Shown here piece by piece: positions 1 to 8,905 of a stretch of 64,000 nt of DNA; position 1 is the stretch's first letter, and each line of letters starts with the position of its first letter. The translations under genes and the position numbers were made by a program. The DNA is from Amoebophrya sp. A120 (lineage: Eukaryota; Sar; Dinophyceae; Syndiniales; Amoebophryaceae): the NCBI GenBank assembly GCA_905178155.1, contig CAJINV010000005.1:8959222-9023221 (forward strand). Direction: 5' to 3'. The notes beneath the pieces are model-generated. The model had not been told where the DNA came from. It worked only from the letters and a program-made list of their open reading frames with translations, and searched no databases.

Positions 1-435
1 TTCGCGCCTCGGCCTTCCTTGCCCCGGCGCAGCGTTCGCGTTTTCTGCTTGGGTGGCCCCCCGGATCGGTTTGCGCCCGCGCGCCGGGCGCCTGCGTTTC
101 GGCAACTCGTGGCGCCCTCCCCCGCGCGGCGCGCCCGCGCCTGCTACCAGCGGGGCCCCCGGGCCGCGTTTTCTTTTGGGCCCGAGGCCCGTGCCGCTTG
201 CCAAAGATTCACGACGCCCGGTAGCGCGCGCGTTGCCGTTCCGCGCCTGCCCTGGCACTGCCGTTCCCGCGCTTCTGAGTGTGTTCCGCGCCTGCCCAGA
301 TGTTGCGCCGACGAGCCTCGCGCCCCGCTTTTGTTTGCTGGCCCCGAGCGAGGTATGTGCTTCTGTTTGTCACAAGTGATTGCGATTCATCCCGTTGTAG
401 ACGCTCGCCGGTCAGTTTCAGAATAGCCAACCGAT
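1..435. other. GC-rich leader region without a supported gene
   Basis: Very GC-rich sequence with overlapping open frames on both strands. None has recognisable motifs or a coding-like composition different from the other frames, so I call no gene. It may be upstream region or UTR of the gene starting at 436. Confidence 0.4.
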
Positions 436-2665
436 ATGCCTCGAACCAACGCAGTCCGCACCGTGCGGAAGGAGCCGGCCGCGGCAGTTCCGCCCCTTTT
501 GCCCGCGGCCGTGCGGAAGGAGCCGGCCAAAGGTGTAATCCCTTTGCCCGCGAAAGGGCAGCCAGCGAAGGCCCGGCAGGTTTCGTACCTGCAAAACCTG
601 CAACACCAGCAGGCTTCGGAAGGCATCTCGACAGTAGTTTTCTGCTTCTGTTGTGATGAAGTCGACGTGTTCAACTTCGACGGTTTCAACCTGTCCAGCT
701 GTGACACCATGTACCAGCTGACGCATGGCGATAAAAAATACGCGTGCGGACCCCTGGCGCCGCGACAGGCTTGCGTGATCAGGTGCAAGCATCTCCACAC
801 GCAAAAACACATCTGCGGGCATTACTGCTGGCTCGGTGGTGTGCCAATTGGGCCACATGGCGGGGCGCGGCGAGTTGGCGCAACCCCGGAGGAGGCCGCG
901 GCCTGCAACGACGCAGTGTCTGCCGATATCCGCATGGCCCTGCGTATCCGACCCGGCGCGCCGCTGTTGTTACCGAAGGAACGCGAACACTACTGGGCTG
1001 GCAGCTGGCAGAAGGGCTTTTGGGTGGAGGTAACAAGTGCAAAAGTGTCCGGGTCTGGAGGGTTCTGAGATTTGTCCCGAAGTTTTTGCATGGGCTGCGA
1101 TGCCTGTCATGCATGCCGTAGCATGATGGGGCGACTGAGGACCTCGATGCCTATTCCGCATGACAAATGCCCTCTACGCAGCCGCAGCCGTTGCACTCTT
1201 CCAGACCCAGACACTTTCGCACTTGATAGGACGAAACTTCTAACAACATCTTCAGAGCACCGGTTCCGCAGTGGCTCCAGGCGACGGCGCGAGAAAAGGA
1301 GCAGAAAAAAGAGGACAAGCACTACGCGGAGCACGAGAAGTGGTGCATGAAAAACCTCCCGCGGCTGGACTTCCACAACACCAAAAAACACGGGTACACA
1401 ACGTGGCCGACTAACGCCATCAACGGCCTACCAAATGCAAAAGCGTCGAGGTCTGGAATTCTGCCAGGTGTGTCATGCATGTTGTGCATGACTCGAGTAC
1501 TCACGTTGCCAGGTTTTTCCTGCATGTTTTGCATGGCTCAGCTGCGGCCGCGTGGTCGCAGCAAACTTTTTTTCTCACGACCACGAGGAAGATCTTTCTC
1601 GAAGAAGAAGAAGTTCAAAAAAAAGATCGCTTTCTTCTTAGACGAAGGCGATCTTTTTTTTTTTGAAGAAGAAGATCAAAAGAGATCGTCGTCTTCTAAG
1701 AGGAAGACGATCCTTTTTTTTGAAGAAGACGCAGAAGATCTTTCTTTTGAAGAGGAAGAGTCGTCTTCTTCAAAAAAAAAGATCTTCCTCAAGAAGTGAT
1801 CTTCTTCAAAAGGATGAAGAAGAAGATCTTCTTCATTCTTCGTGAAGAAGATCGTCCTCTTCTTGAAGAAAAAAAGATCCCTGTCTTCTAAGACGAAGAC
1901 GATCTTTTTTTTTTTGAAGAAGACGAGGAAGATCTTTTTTTTGAACTTCTTCTTCAAAAAAAAGATCTCCTTCAAGAAGTGATCTTCTTCAAAAAGATGA
2001 AGAGTTCTTCATTCTTCGCGAAGAAGATCTTCTTCCTCTTCAAGAAAAAAAAGATCGCTTTCTTCCAAGAGGAAGACGATCTTTTTTTTGAAGAAGACGG
2101 AGAAGATCTTTCTCGTGAAAAAAAGATGAAGAAGAAGATCTTCTTCGTCGTGAAGAAGATTTCTTTCCTCTTCCTCAAAGAGATCTTCTTTTTGAAGGAG
2201 AAGATCTGCGTCTTCGTGAAGAAGATCTTCTTCTTCGTGAAGAGTGTCTTCTTTTTGGAGAAGATCTTCTTCCGCTCGTGAAAGTGCATGGCGCGCTTGC
2301 TCTCCTGCGCAGGAGAGCAAGCGCGCCATGCGCTTCGTGGTCTGCACGCAAAGCCGCAGCTTTGCGGCTTTTTGCTTCTTGTTGCTGATTTTCGTAGCGC
2401 CCACGGCTAGCGACATGATTTCCAATCTTCCAGACCGCGACGCTTTTGCATTTCATACAGCCGGGAAGTGTTCGACTTCCACAAACCGGACTGGCGCGAA
2501 AAACCGTCGAACTTGCGGCGCGATGAGTACTCAGCCGTGCCGAGGCACTGGCCACGGCCGGAGAACTCCCCGCACTGGCGGCCAGAATACGAACACTGGC
2601 ACGCTGAGGAGTTGGCCAGGGAGCAGAAGCGGGCAAAAAAGTTCCTGGAGGAGGAACACTGCTAA
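436..2665 (+). CDS. Unknown protein, three exons, 330 aa
   Basis: Exons are 436-1030, 1234-1428 and 2463-2665 (TAA stop). I removed each introner together with one 5-bp flanking repeat. The exons then join in one frame: exon 1 ends WVE and continues ETSNNIFRAPVPQWLQ, and exon 2 ends TNAING and continues REVFDFHKPDWREK. The total is 993 bp, an exact multiple of three. The N-terminal part is Ala/Pro-rich with a repeated VRKEPA motif and a Cys/His-rich middle (residues about 75-135). The last 130 residues are rich in Trp, His, Glu, Arg and Lys, with no membrane span, and end in a charged helix (EELAREQKRAKKFLEEEH). I do not recognise the family. A W/H-rich basic tail is common in small mitochondrial complex subunits, but that is only a guess. 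The joins fix the frame of exon 1; its start ATG is the first in frame and is less certain. Confidence 0.6.
1031..1228. mobile_element. Introner A1 (family A)
   Basis: Ends TAACAAGTGCAAAAG and CTTTCGCACTTGATA form the inverted repeat. Flanks are GGAGG and GGACG (4 of 5 match). It separates exons 1 and 2 of the gene at 436-2665; its removal is what sets the reading frame of exon 1. Confidence 0.8.
1574..2280. repeat. GAAGAAGATC-type purine/pyrimidine microsatellite
   Basis: About 700 bp of irregular GAAGAAGATC and GATCTTCTTC units, with purine-rich and pyrimidine-rich strands alternating so that many segments are mutually complementary. The open frames here are Lys/Glu/Ser or Phe/Leu repeats of no coding value. 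It lies inside introner A2. Confidence 0.9.
2286..2331. repeat. Perfect 46-bp palindrome (23-bp arms)
   Basis: Left arm starts GCATGGCGCGCTTGCTCTCC and the right arm is its exact reverse complement with no spacer. It sits at the right edge of the microsatellite. A second short hairpin (AAAGCCGCA / TGCGGCTTT) follows at about 2350-2371. Confidence 0.95.
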
Positions 2666-4113
2666 GGAGTGTTTTGGGGAAGTTTTTTTTTGTAACAAGA
2701 TTGGCTTTGCTACAGGACTAGCAACAAGATTGCGCCAAAGTTGCGCTTTTTTGTAACGGGGTCGGCTTTTCTGAAAGACTTGCGACAAGACCTGCAACGA
2801 GATTGGATTTTTTTGTAAAAGACTGCCGCTGGATGTGTTTGTATGGAGTTGGTTGCGCGCCAAAGAAAGCAAGAAAACCTGCCCGGCCGGTGGCTTAGAC
2901 GGTGCCGCCGCGATCTGTTTCGCCGGCGGGCGACGGGCCTCGGTCCTGGTGTTCTTTTGTTTCGGCTGTGTTTCGTCAGAGAGTGTAAATCTCGGTCGGT
3001 CGGGTACACGTAGAATTTCGGTCGGGAGCTCTGGCATTAATTTCCGTCGTATGTAGATAGGCTCTATCGTTTTCAGCGGGTAGCTCTTCTCCTAAGAATT
3101 TCCACACCGCTGCAAGCCTATTCGGAGAGGGAAAACAAAGGAGAGCAGCGCGACAGTATTAACGGCAATCCCGCGTGGAGTGGCAGCGTAGATGTGGTCT
3201 GTAACTCGAGGGAAGGGTGGGAAGCGAGGGAGGGCAGTTGGAGGGTGATCGTTCACGCGCATAGATAGACCGTCCGTGGTAGTCGTCTTGCGGGTTTTGT
3301 CGGACCAGTTGCGATCTACATTAAGATGTATCCGCTTATCGCCCTCGCTCATTTGGCTCTTTGCGGGTTGTGTGGTATTTTCGTCGTTCTCGGCCTTTTG
3401 CGGTGCGGCCTGCGATTGTGCACGCGGCGGAGCGCCGGAAGCGCGCGGGCACTGCCAATGGGCCGGCCCGCTCCAGCGTCCCCTTTGCGGCAAAACCGAG
3501 CGCCGTTGCGCCTGCGGAGAGGGCCGCCACCGCCTCCAGCGCCGCCCCTTTTCGGTCGAGGAATTCTCGACGCCCCCGACGACCTTGGCTTCGAGTTTGA
3601 CGCCTTTCACGCTTTGGCGCGACCGCGAACGCCACCACGCTCGGCGACGCCGTCCCCCTCGTCGCGCGCGTCTTCCCCCCTTTCGCGCGGCTCCAGCACA
3701 GTCGACCCCAGCCCGGCTGTTTGACTTGGACGGGCGGGCCCGTCCTCATGTGTACTCGGACTGTTGTAGACAGACACCGGTCGACGCGCGGCGAGTGAAG
3801 TAGCCTCTGGAGTATTCATTGTTCAGGCATGTGAGAGGAGTTGCATTGGCCGAGCACCTAGCAGCCCCACGCGCGTAAGCAAGAGAGGAGGGCGAAGAGA
3901 GCGGCGCAGCTTTGGTCAGGCACCACTACGGGCGAACGTGCTAGCCTGGCCCTCGTATTTTCGTCGCGTGAAGGTTGGCGTTGGTGTTTTCTTCGCAGTT
4001 TCCCGCGTTCTTTATCGTAGTGTCGCGCTTCTTCTAGAAGTTTCCCGCCTTGTTTATCGTAGTAGAACAACCAGCGAGATTTGTACAAGTAAGAAAAGAC
4101 ACCGGAAGGACAG
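2666..4113. other. Intergenic region, no supported gene
   Basis: GC-rich from about 3380 on, with several overlapping frames (for example 3276-3803 on plus) of Pro/Ala/Arg-rich composition. I found no motifs, introner joins or consistent splice sites. It may contain UTR of either neighbour. Confidence 0.4.
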
Positions 4114-5637
4114 ATGTCACGGGCCCGGCGGGACATGCTTATCGCCCGCGAGGCGGCCCGGCGCCGCCGGAGGGAGGCGATGCTGCGGCGCATCGCCTAC
4201 AATTTTAGTGCGGGGGCTTGCGCAGAGGTCCTACTGGGATGCGTGTTGACCTGTCTCTCGTACCCGGCCGCGCTATTCTCGCCCAGTGCCTCGGCAGTGC
4301 TGCACGCGGCGGCCCTGATTCTTTTCGTCCTGGAAGGCCTGGCGCCGGTGGTGGTAAATCTTTCGCGGGCTCCAGCGCCCTCGCAGCTCCAGGGCTGCCC
4401 GAGCGGCTTCGTGATTCCGAACTGGGCGACGCAAAGCGGTTGTCTTTGGGAGGCGCTTCGCGACGCGCTTGACGCGACACCACGTTCACGAGTTGAGTCA
4501 GGGCAAGCACGGCGGGACCTACAGCGGAAGTGCTCGCCGTCCTCGTTGCGACACCGGGCCGGCGGAGTTCGCGGGGCTATGTCGACGACGCCGATGCTCT
4601 ACCGGGCAGCTGAGGTATGTTTGCGGGGGTTTCTTGCTTCGTGTGTTTTGGTGCTTAGGGTAGGAGTAGGCTCCTCGGTGGTTTCCTCCCCGGCCCTGCC
4701 CGGCGGCTTGTGTATTGTCTGGCGCATATTTATTCCCTCTGACGACACAAACAGGACCTCGGCCGTGTCATCTTGGTGCACGATGTGGCCCGCGGGGTGG
4801 TTTGGTCAGTCGAGCCAACGCCGGCGGCAGCAGGCCGGGCGGGTGTTGGTCGTGTTGTGCCGCCTCTCTTTCTTCGGTTGGACCGCCAGCACTACATGGC
4901 CTACGCTTCCGCGGGGGCTTTTGCAGTATCCGCGGGCAGGGCTCCTCGCTCTCCCGCGCTCGACGTCGAATTGTGTGGCGGCGCCGCTGCGGAGCTGTCC
5001 TGCGTGGCGGCTGCGGTCGCGGAGGTCAACCGGGTCGGCTTGCAGGGCGGAGACTGCGTCGCGTCGTCGCAGCCTGCTACGAAAGGGCTCCCGGATGGAG
5101 CCAACTTCCGGCCCCCTATTCCAGTTGCAGAGATACACAGCCCACTCAAGTGGCTTTGTGTTGCCATCGTACGGAACGGAAACTGTTTCTGGATCGGGTT
5201 GGTGTATCAACGGGAAGGATCCCCCCCGCCGTATATCAAGAAGGCATAGATAGCCGAGCCAATTTGTGATGGTGATTGGTGGCCACAAATCGCGTCCGTC
5301 TTGCAATAGTGCAAAGCCTGAGGGCGCGCCGCATTTCGCCGGTGGTTTGTGATGCATGTTGGTGGGTGGCATCTGGTTGCAGTTCGCAGGCGGATTTGCG
5401 TACGCAAGTCCCGCGCTACAGATTCCCCTTTTGATATAGGGCCGGGGACCTTTTCCTGGCGATATGCTCACGCACTTCCTGACCCGAGCGGGATCGGCGG
5501 CAGAACGCGAAAAGTGGCTCGCTGTCTTCTGGCCGGTCGACTACGCCGTCGCTTCGGAGGCAAAGGGCTACCGCGATTGGTTGCAGTTGGGCCCCCAGGC
5601 GGCCGATTGCGAGGCTCTCTATGGCTCCGCCGTCAAG
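4114..5637 (+). CDS. Unknown membrane protein, at least three exons, 3' end open
   Basis: Exon 1 is 4114-4614 (167 codons). It is followed by a canonical intron 4615-4757 (GTATGT...AACAG), exon 2 4758-5204 (149 codons), an introner, and exon 3 5470-5637 (56 codons), which ends at AAG|GTATAG, a likely donor. All junctions are phase 0. Residues about 35-85 form two hydrophobic stretches (CAEVLLGCVLTCLSYPAALF and AVLHAAALILFVLEGLAPVV) after a very Arg-rich N terminus, which suggests membrane insertion with a cytosolic basic tail. Exon 2 contains IVRNGNCFW, faintly like the DGNC loop of OTU cysteine proteases, but no matching histidine motif is evident, so I do not assign that function. Downstream exons are not identified. 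They may lie in or beyond the repeat array that follows. Confidence 0.5.
5205..5464. mobile_element. Introner C1 (family C)
   Basis: Left end TATCAACGGGAAGGATCCCC matches, in reverse complement, the right end GGGGACCTTTTCCTGGCGATA. Flanks have diverged (TGGTG / TGCTC). Removing it with five bases joins GLV to THFLTRAG in frame. Confidence 0.75.
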
Positions 5638-5667
5638 GTATAGCTTGCTGCTGATCATGTGGCCAGA

Positions 5668-5990
5668 TGATATATCTGAATGGCCGCGAAGTGATAGATG
5701 TCCGAAGCTTCTCAAGAGTGAGGATCTGGAATGCCCGCTGTTCCCGTTAAGGTGATAGATCTGAATGGCCGTCAAATGATGCGCGTGCGAAGCTTTTCAA
5801 CAGGATCCGAAATAGCCTCTGTTCCTGATGAGATGACTGATAGACCTGAGCGACATCAAGATGATAGAAGTCCGAAGTTTCTCAACAGGGTCCGCGATGC
5901 CATTTGTTCCCATTGAAATGATGCACCTGAATGGCCATAATGTGATACGTGTCCGAAGCTTCTCAACAGGGTCCGAAGAAGTCGCTGGCA
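5668..5990 (+). repeat. Tandem repeat, about 86-bp unit, roughly four copies
   Basis: Units begin near 5672, 5760, 5845 and 5930 with CTGAATGGCC-like words. Each carries GTCCGAAGCTTCTCAACAGG-like sequence about 30 bp later. Two units read as LNGxxxxxVRSFSTGSE in one frame, but single-base differences break the frame between units. This could be a decayed repeat-protein exon or a non-coding satellite. Confidence 0.7.
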
Positions 5991-6560
5991 GCTTTCCCTC
6001 TGTCTGCGGAGGGACTCAACTGATTGAGAATGCTTCCTGGGACCTCTAGCGCTTCAGCGTGGCGGGTGTGTTCAAAGTCAAACACCTAGAAACAGACCCG
6101 CGCGCGCGCTTCTGTCTTCCTGATGCGCCAACTATACCAGTCCACCCTTTGCGACGCTCGCATGCATCGCGTGGCGGTTTTCCTTTGTTTCTTCCTTCGG
6201 CCGCTTTTTTCTCAACACCGACCAAAAACATTCAAAAAAAGGTTGGGGCGGCCGTTTTGCAAGACCGCGTCGCAGCGAGAATGGGCGTCGCGTTGGAATA
6301 TGGCAAAGCAGGTATGGGGATGAAGACGCCCCCTCTCCAGTTTCAAACGCAACCAAGCCCGCGACGCGCGTAGCGTTTGGAGGTGGGGAGGGGGGTTCTT
6401 GCGTGTGATACCGCTCGGCGCCGCGGAGTGGGGAGCCACGGCGGCGCTTCTCGGGATACGGATCGGCGTCCTTGCGAAATTTCAGCCCGAGGAATTTCAC
6501 GGCCCTGCCTGCTTGTCGGAAACTGCGCCAACGGTCCATCTGTTGTATCACAGCGCGCAC
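5991..6560. other. Region between the 86-bp array and the polyprotein gene
   Basis: No gene supported. The frame of the downstream polyprotein is open back to 6399 but has no ATG before 6561. I could not find a terminal inverted repeat that would mark the left end of the mobile element. Confidence 0.4.
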
Positions 6561-8905
6561 ATGGATCTCGCTTTGGAGCGTATTGAGCTGGACTCGCAGG
6601 ACTCGCCGCAGCGGGACGGGCCGCCCGGGCCTTCTTCGCCTCCAAAGCAGCCGCCTCCTTCTTCACCTCCTGCGCCGCTGCTCCGGAGCCGAGACGCCCG
6701 GCGCCAATTGCCTGCAGACGGGGACACGACGCTAATCCTTCCCGACAGCGACGACGATGACCCAATGTTCCCCGGCCCGTCGCGCCGACGCTCCCGTGGA
6801 CGATTTGGGCCCGCCGGCGTTGCAGGCGGAGGCCCGGCCGCTGCCGCGGGCCTCGGGCAGCAATACGCGAGCGGACCGCTTATGTTTGGCGGGCTTGGGG
6901 CGAGCAGTGGATCGCGGCCGGGTGTGGTGCCGCGGCGCGCAGACCTTCCAGGCGAGGGGCACCGGAATAGTGGGCGGCCAGATCTGCCGCCATCGCAGCA
7001 CCAAACTGGCGCGGGCGTGTTCGGGTTGCCAGGCTCTTCCAGCACAACCGCGGCAGGCGGGACGCAGAATAATAACGGAGCGCCCGCAGCTCTCGGGCCG
7101 GCACAGCAGCACGTCGCAGTCGCCCACGCGCCGGGCTTTGCCTTTGTGGATGCCGGCGAGCGGCTATTATTTTCGCCGCCCCCGCGTGCCGCGGCGGACG
7201 CAGCCGCTCCTGCGGACGGGATGCAGTGGAATGACGTTGACGCCTTCGACCCTGAAGTTGATCCTGAGGGCCCACCCGGTGCGGCCGGAGGGGGCCCGGG
7301 CTTGTTGGACCCGTTCACTTTGCCGAAAGGGGCAACAAGGCTCGCCGATTTCTTGGACCCGAACCCTGCCCGGGTGCCGCTCGACCGGCAGCCCGGGTCC
7401 GAAGATTTGCAGCGCCGCCAAATCCTTGAGGAGATTGACCGACGCGCCGGACTGTTGCGCCGGGTTTGTGATCAGCTGGGATTTTTCAACACCATCGACC
7501 AAAGGTTCGCGCGGGCCGCCGCTGTCACGCAGCTCATGGACGAAAAGCTCCGCTGTATTCCATACACGAAATCCGAGCTAGCGAAGGTAGTCGCCTTCAG
7601 TGGCCTGGAGCTTACCTGGCGGGCGTTGGAGCATACCATTCTCTCCCGCCCCAGCAGCGGGCTCGATTGTTGGCAGCCCGAAGTCGAAGGGAACAGCAAG
7701 AAAAAAGTGTGTCAGCATTCCTGCTTCGAGGCTGTGGCAAAGAGCTGCCACACGGTCGCAGCTTACTGCCTTTACTTGCTCGGCGCGGGCGGCGGCGAGA
7801 GAAGTGTCGAGGAGGTGATCGCGCGGCTCATTCTGGAGGCCAATGGCGACTACCCGGCCGCGGTCATACTGGCGCACAAAAAAGTCGTGGAGAGATCCCA
7901 AGCAAAGCGGGAGCGCTACGGGGTGAGCCAGACGCGGGAGTTCACCGAAAAAGCGAGCAAAGGCTGGAATGACCTGGCTGAGGTTACAAAGTACTGGCAG
8001 GACGGGTTCGACAGGCTTGAGGTTGGAGATGTGACCCGGTACGCCGCAGTGCGGGAGAGCAGTGCCGAGGTCGCTTTTTTGGACGGCCGGCTGGTCCCCG
8101 GCGAGAGTGGGGGCTTCTGCTGGGTTCCGGCAAGTTCCGAGGGCATTGACAAGGACTACCGCAACTGCCATACTTACGGCGGTGTGGCGACCCGCCTAGC
8201 TCCAGGCGAGCCGCCGGACGCTGATGCTGCTGCGGCTTGGGCGAAGTTTCTGCGCGAGTGTTTCGGCCCGTCGGACGGAGGGGTCTTGGCAGTGTTCTTC
8301 TTATTGGTCGGGTTGTTGCTCCAAGGGCAGGGTCCCGGCAGATGGGTGATGTGCATGAACGACCACGGATTTGCGAAGAGCACTTGGAATGATTTCATCT
8401 GCTATGCCGTTTCCAATGGCAAGCAGGAAGACACCTTCCTTCAGCGGGAATGCCTTGAAGGCCCGGAGCAATTCGAGGCAGGGGCCTGGCATGTGGTTGA
8501 TTCCAAAGTAACAAGAACGCCCGAAGTCCGTGGCAAGCTAGACAACGGGCTGATGAAGAATCTCCCCGACAAGCATTACGCAGCCTCTACGCGGCGGAAG
8601 TATTGCAACTCCCTCATGGTCTTTTTTGGTTTGTTTCTCCACCTCCTCGAGTTCAATCCGAAGAACGGCGAGGCTTTGCAATTGAAAGACCTCCAGGACG
8701 ACATTGATGCAGTCCTGTCGCGGATCCTGGTCCTCCAGAAGATCCTGGGGCGGTTCGTCGATGCAGACCTGTGGGCTCGGCTTGGTGGTGACCCTACCCT
8801 TTTCCCGGACAATCTGCCGGATGGGTTCACCGCCAAGAAGGAGGGCACCACCTTCACCCTGCGCACCCCGGAGATCGTTCGCTGCTTCTACTTGTCGGTG
8901 GTTTC
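6561..8905 (+). CDS. SF3-like helicase domain of mobile-element polyprotein
   Basis: The start is the first in-frame ATG (HMDLALERIEL); the open frame extends upstream without another ATG. Residues 1 to about 270 are low-complexity Pro/Gly/Ala. The rest shows the order expected of superfamily 3 helicases: a linker with WAKFLRECFG, a P-loop GFAKSTW (Lys codon at 8376, residue about 606, with Ala in place of the usual Gly), a Walker-B-like HVVDS (Asp codon at 8499), the RRKYCN segment, then FNPKN (Asn codon at 8655, the sensor-like NxxP position). A C-terminal ILGRFVDADLWARLGGDP follows. These features are typical of D5-like replicative helicases of viruses and virus-like elements. The frame then changes by one base around 8895-8910 (GTGGTTTCGCAACC), where coding similarity passes to the next frame. 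SF3 assignment is by motif only. Confidence 0.6.

Larger units (their letters stand above)
1429..2457. mobile_element. Introner A2 (family A), expanded to 1 kb
   Basis: Outer ends TACCAAATGCAAAAGCGTC and GACGCTTTTGCATTTCATA are inverted repeats, with flanks CGGCC and CAGCC. The body is five times longer than its relatives because it holds a microsatellite (1574-2280) and a perfect palindrome (2286-2331). Precise removal still joins exons 2 and 3 in frame. Confidence 0.75.

Noticed and set aside
19-656. Overlapping frames at the left edge on both strands.
   Set aside because: Very high GC keeps all frames open. Only the frame from 436 is supported, because its phase fits the introner join at 1030/1234.
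1347-2425. Several long frames in the GAAGAAGATC region, on both strands.
   Set aside because: They are translations of a microsatellite (Lys/Glu/Ser/Phe runs). Only the first part of the frame at 1347 belongs to a real exon, which ends at 1428.
4773-5249. An OTU-type cysteine protease, suggested by RNGNCFW.
   Set aside because: No aspartate before the loop, and no catalytic histidine motif at the expected distance. The gene is kept as unknown.
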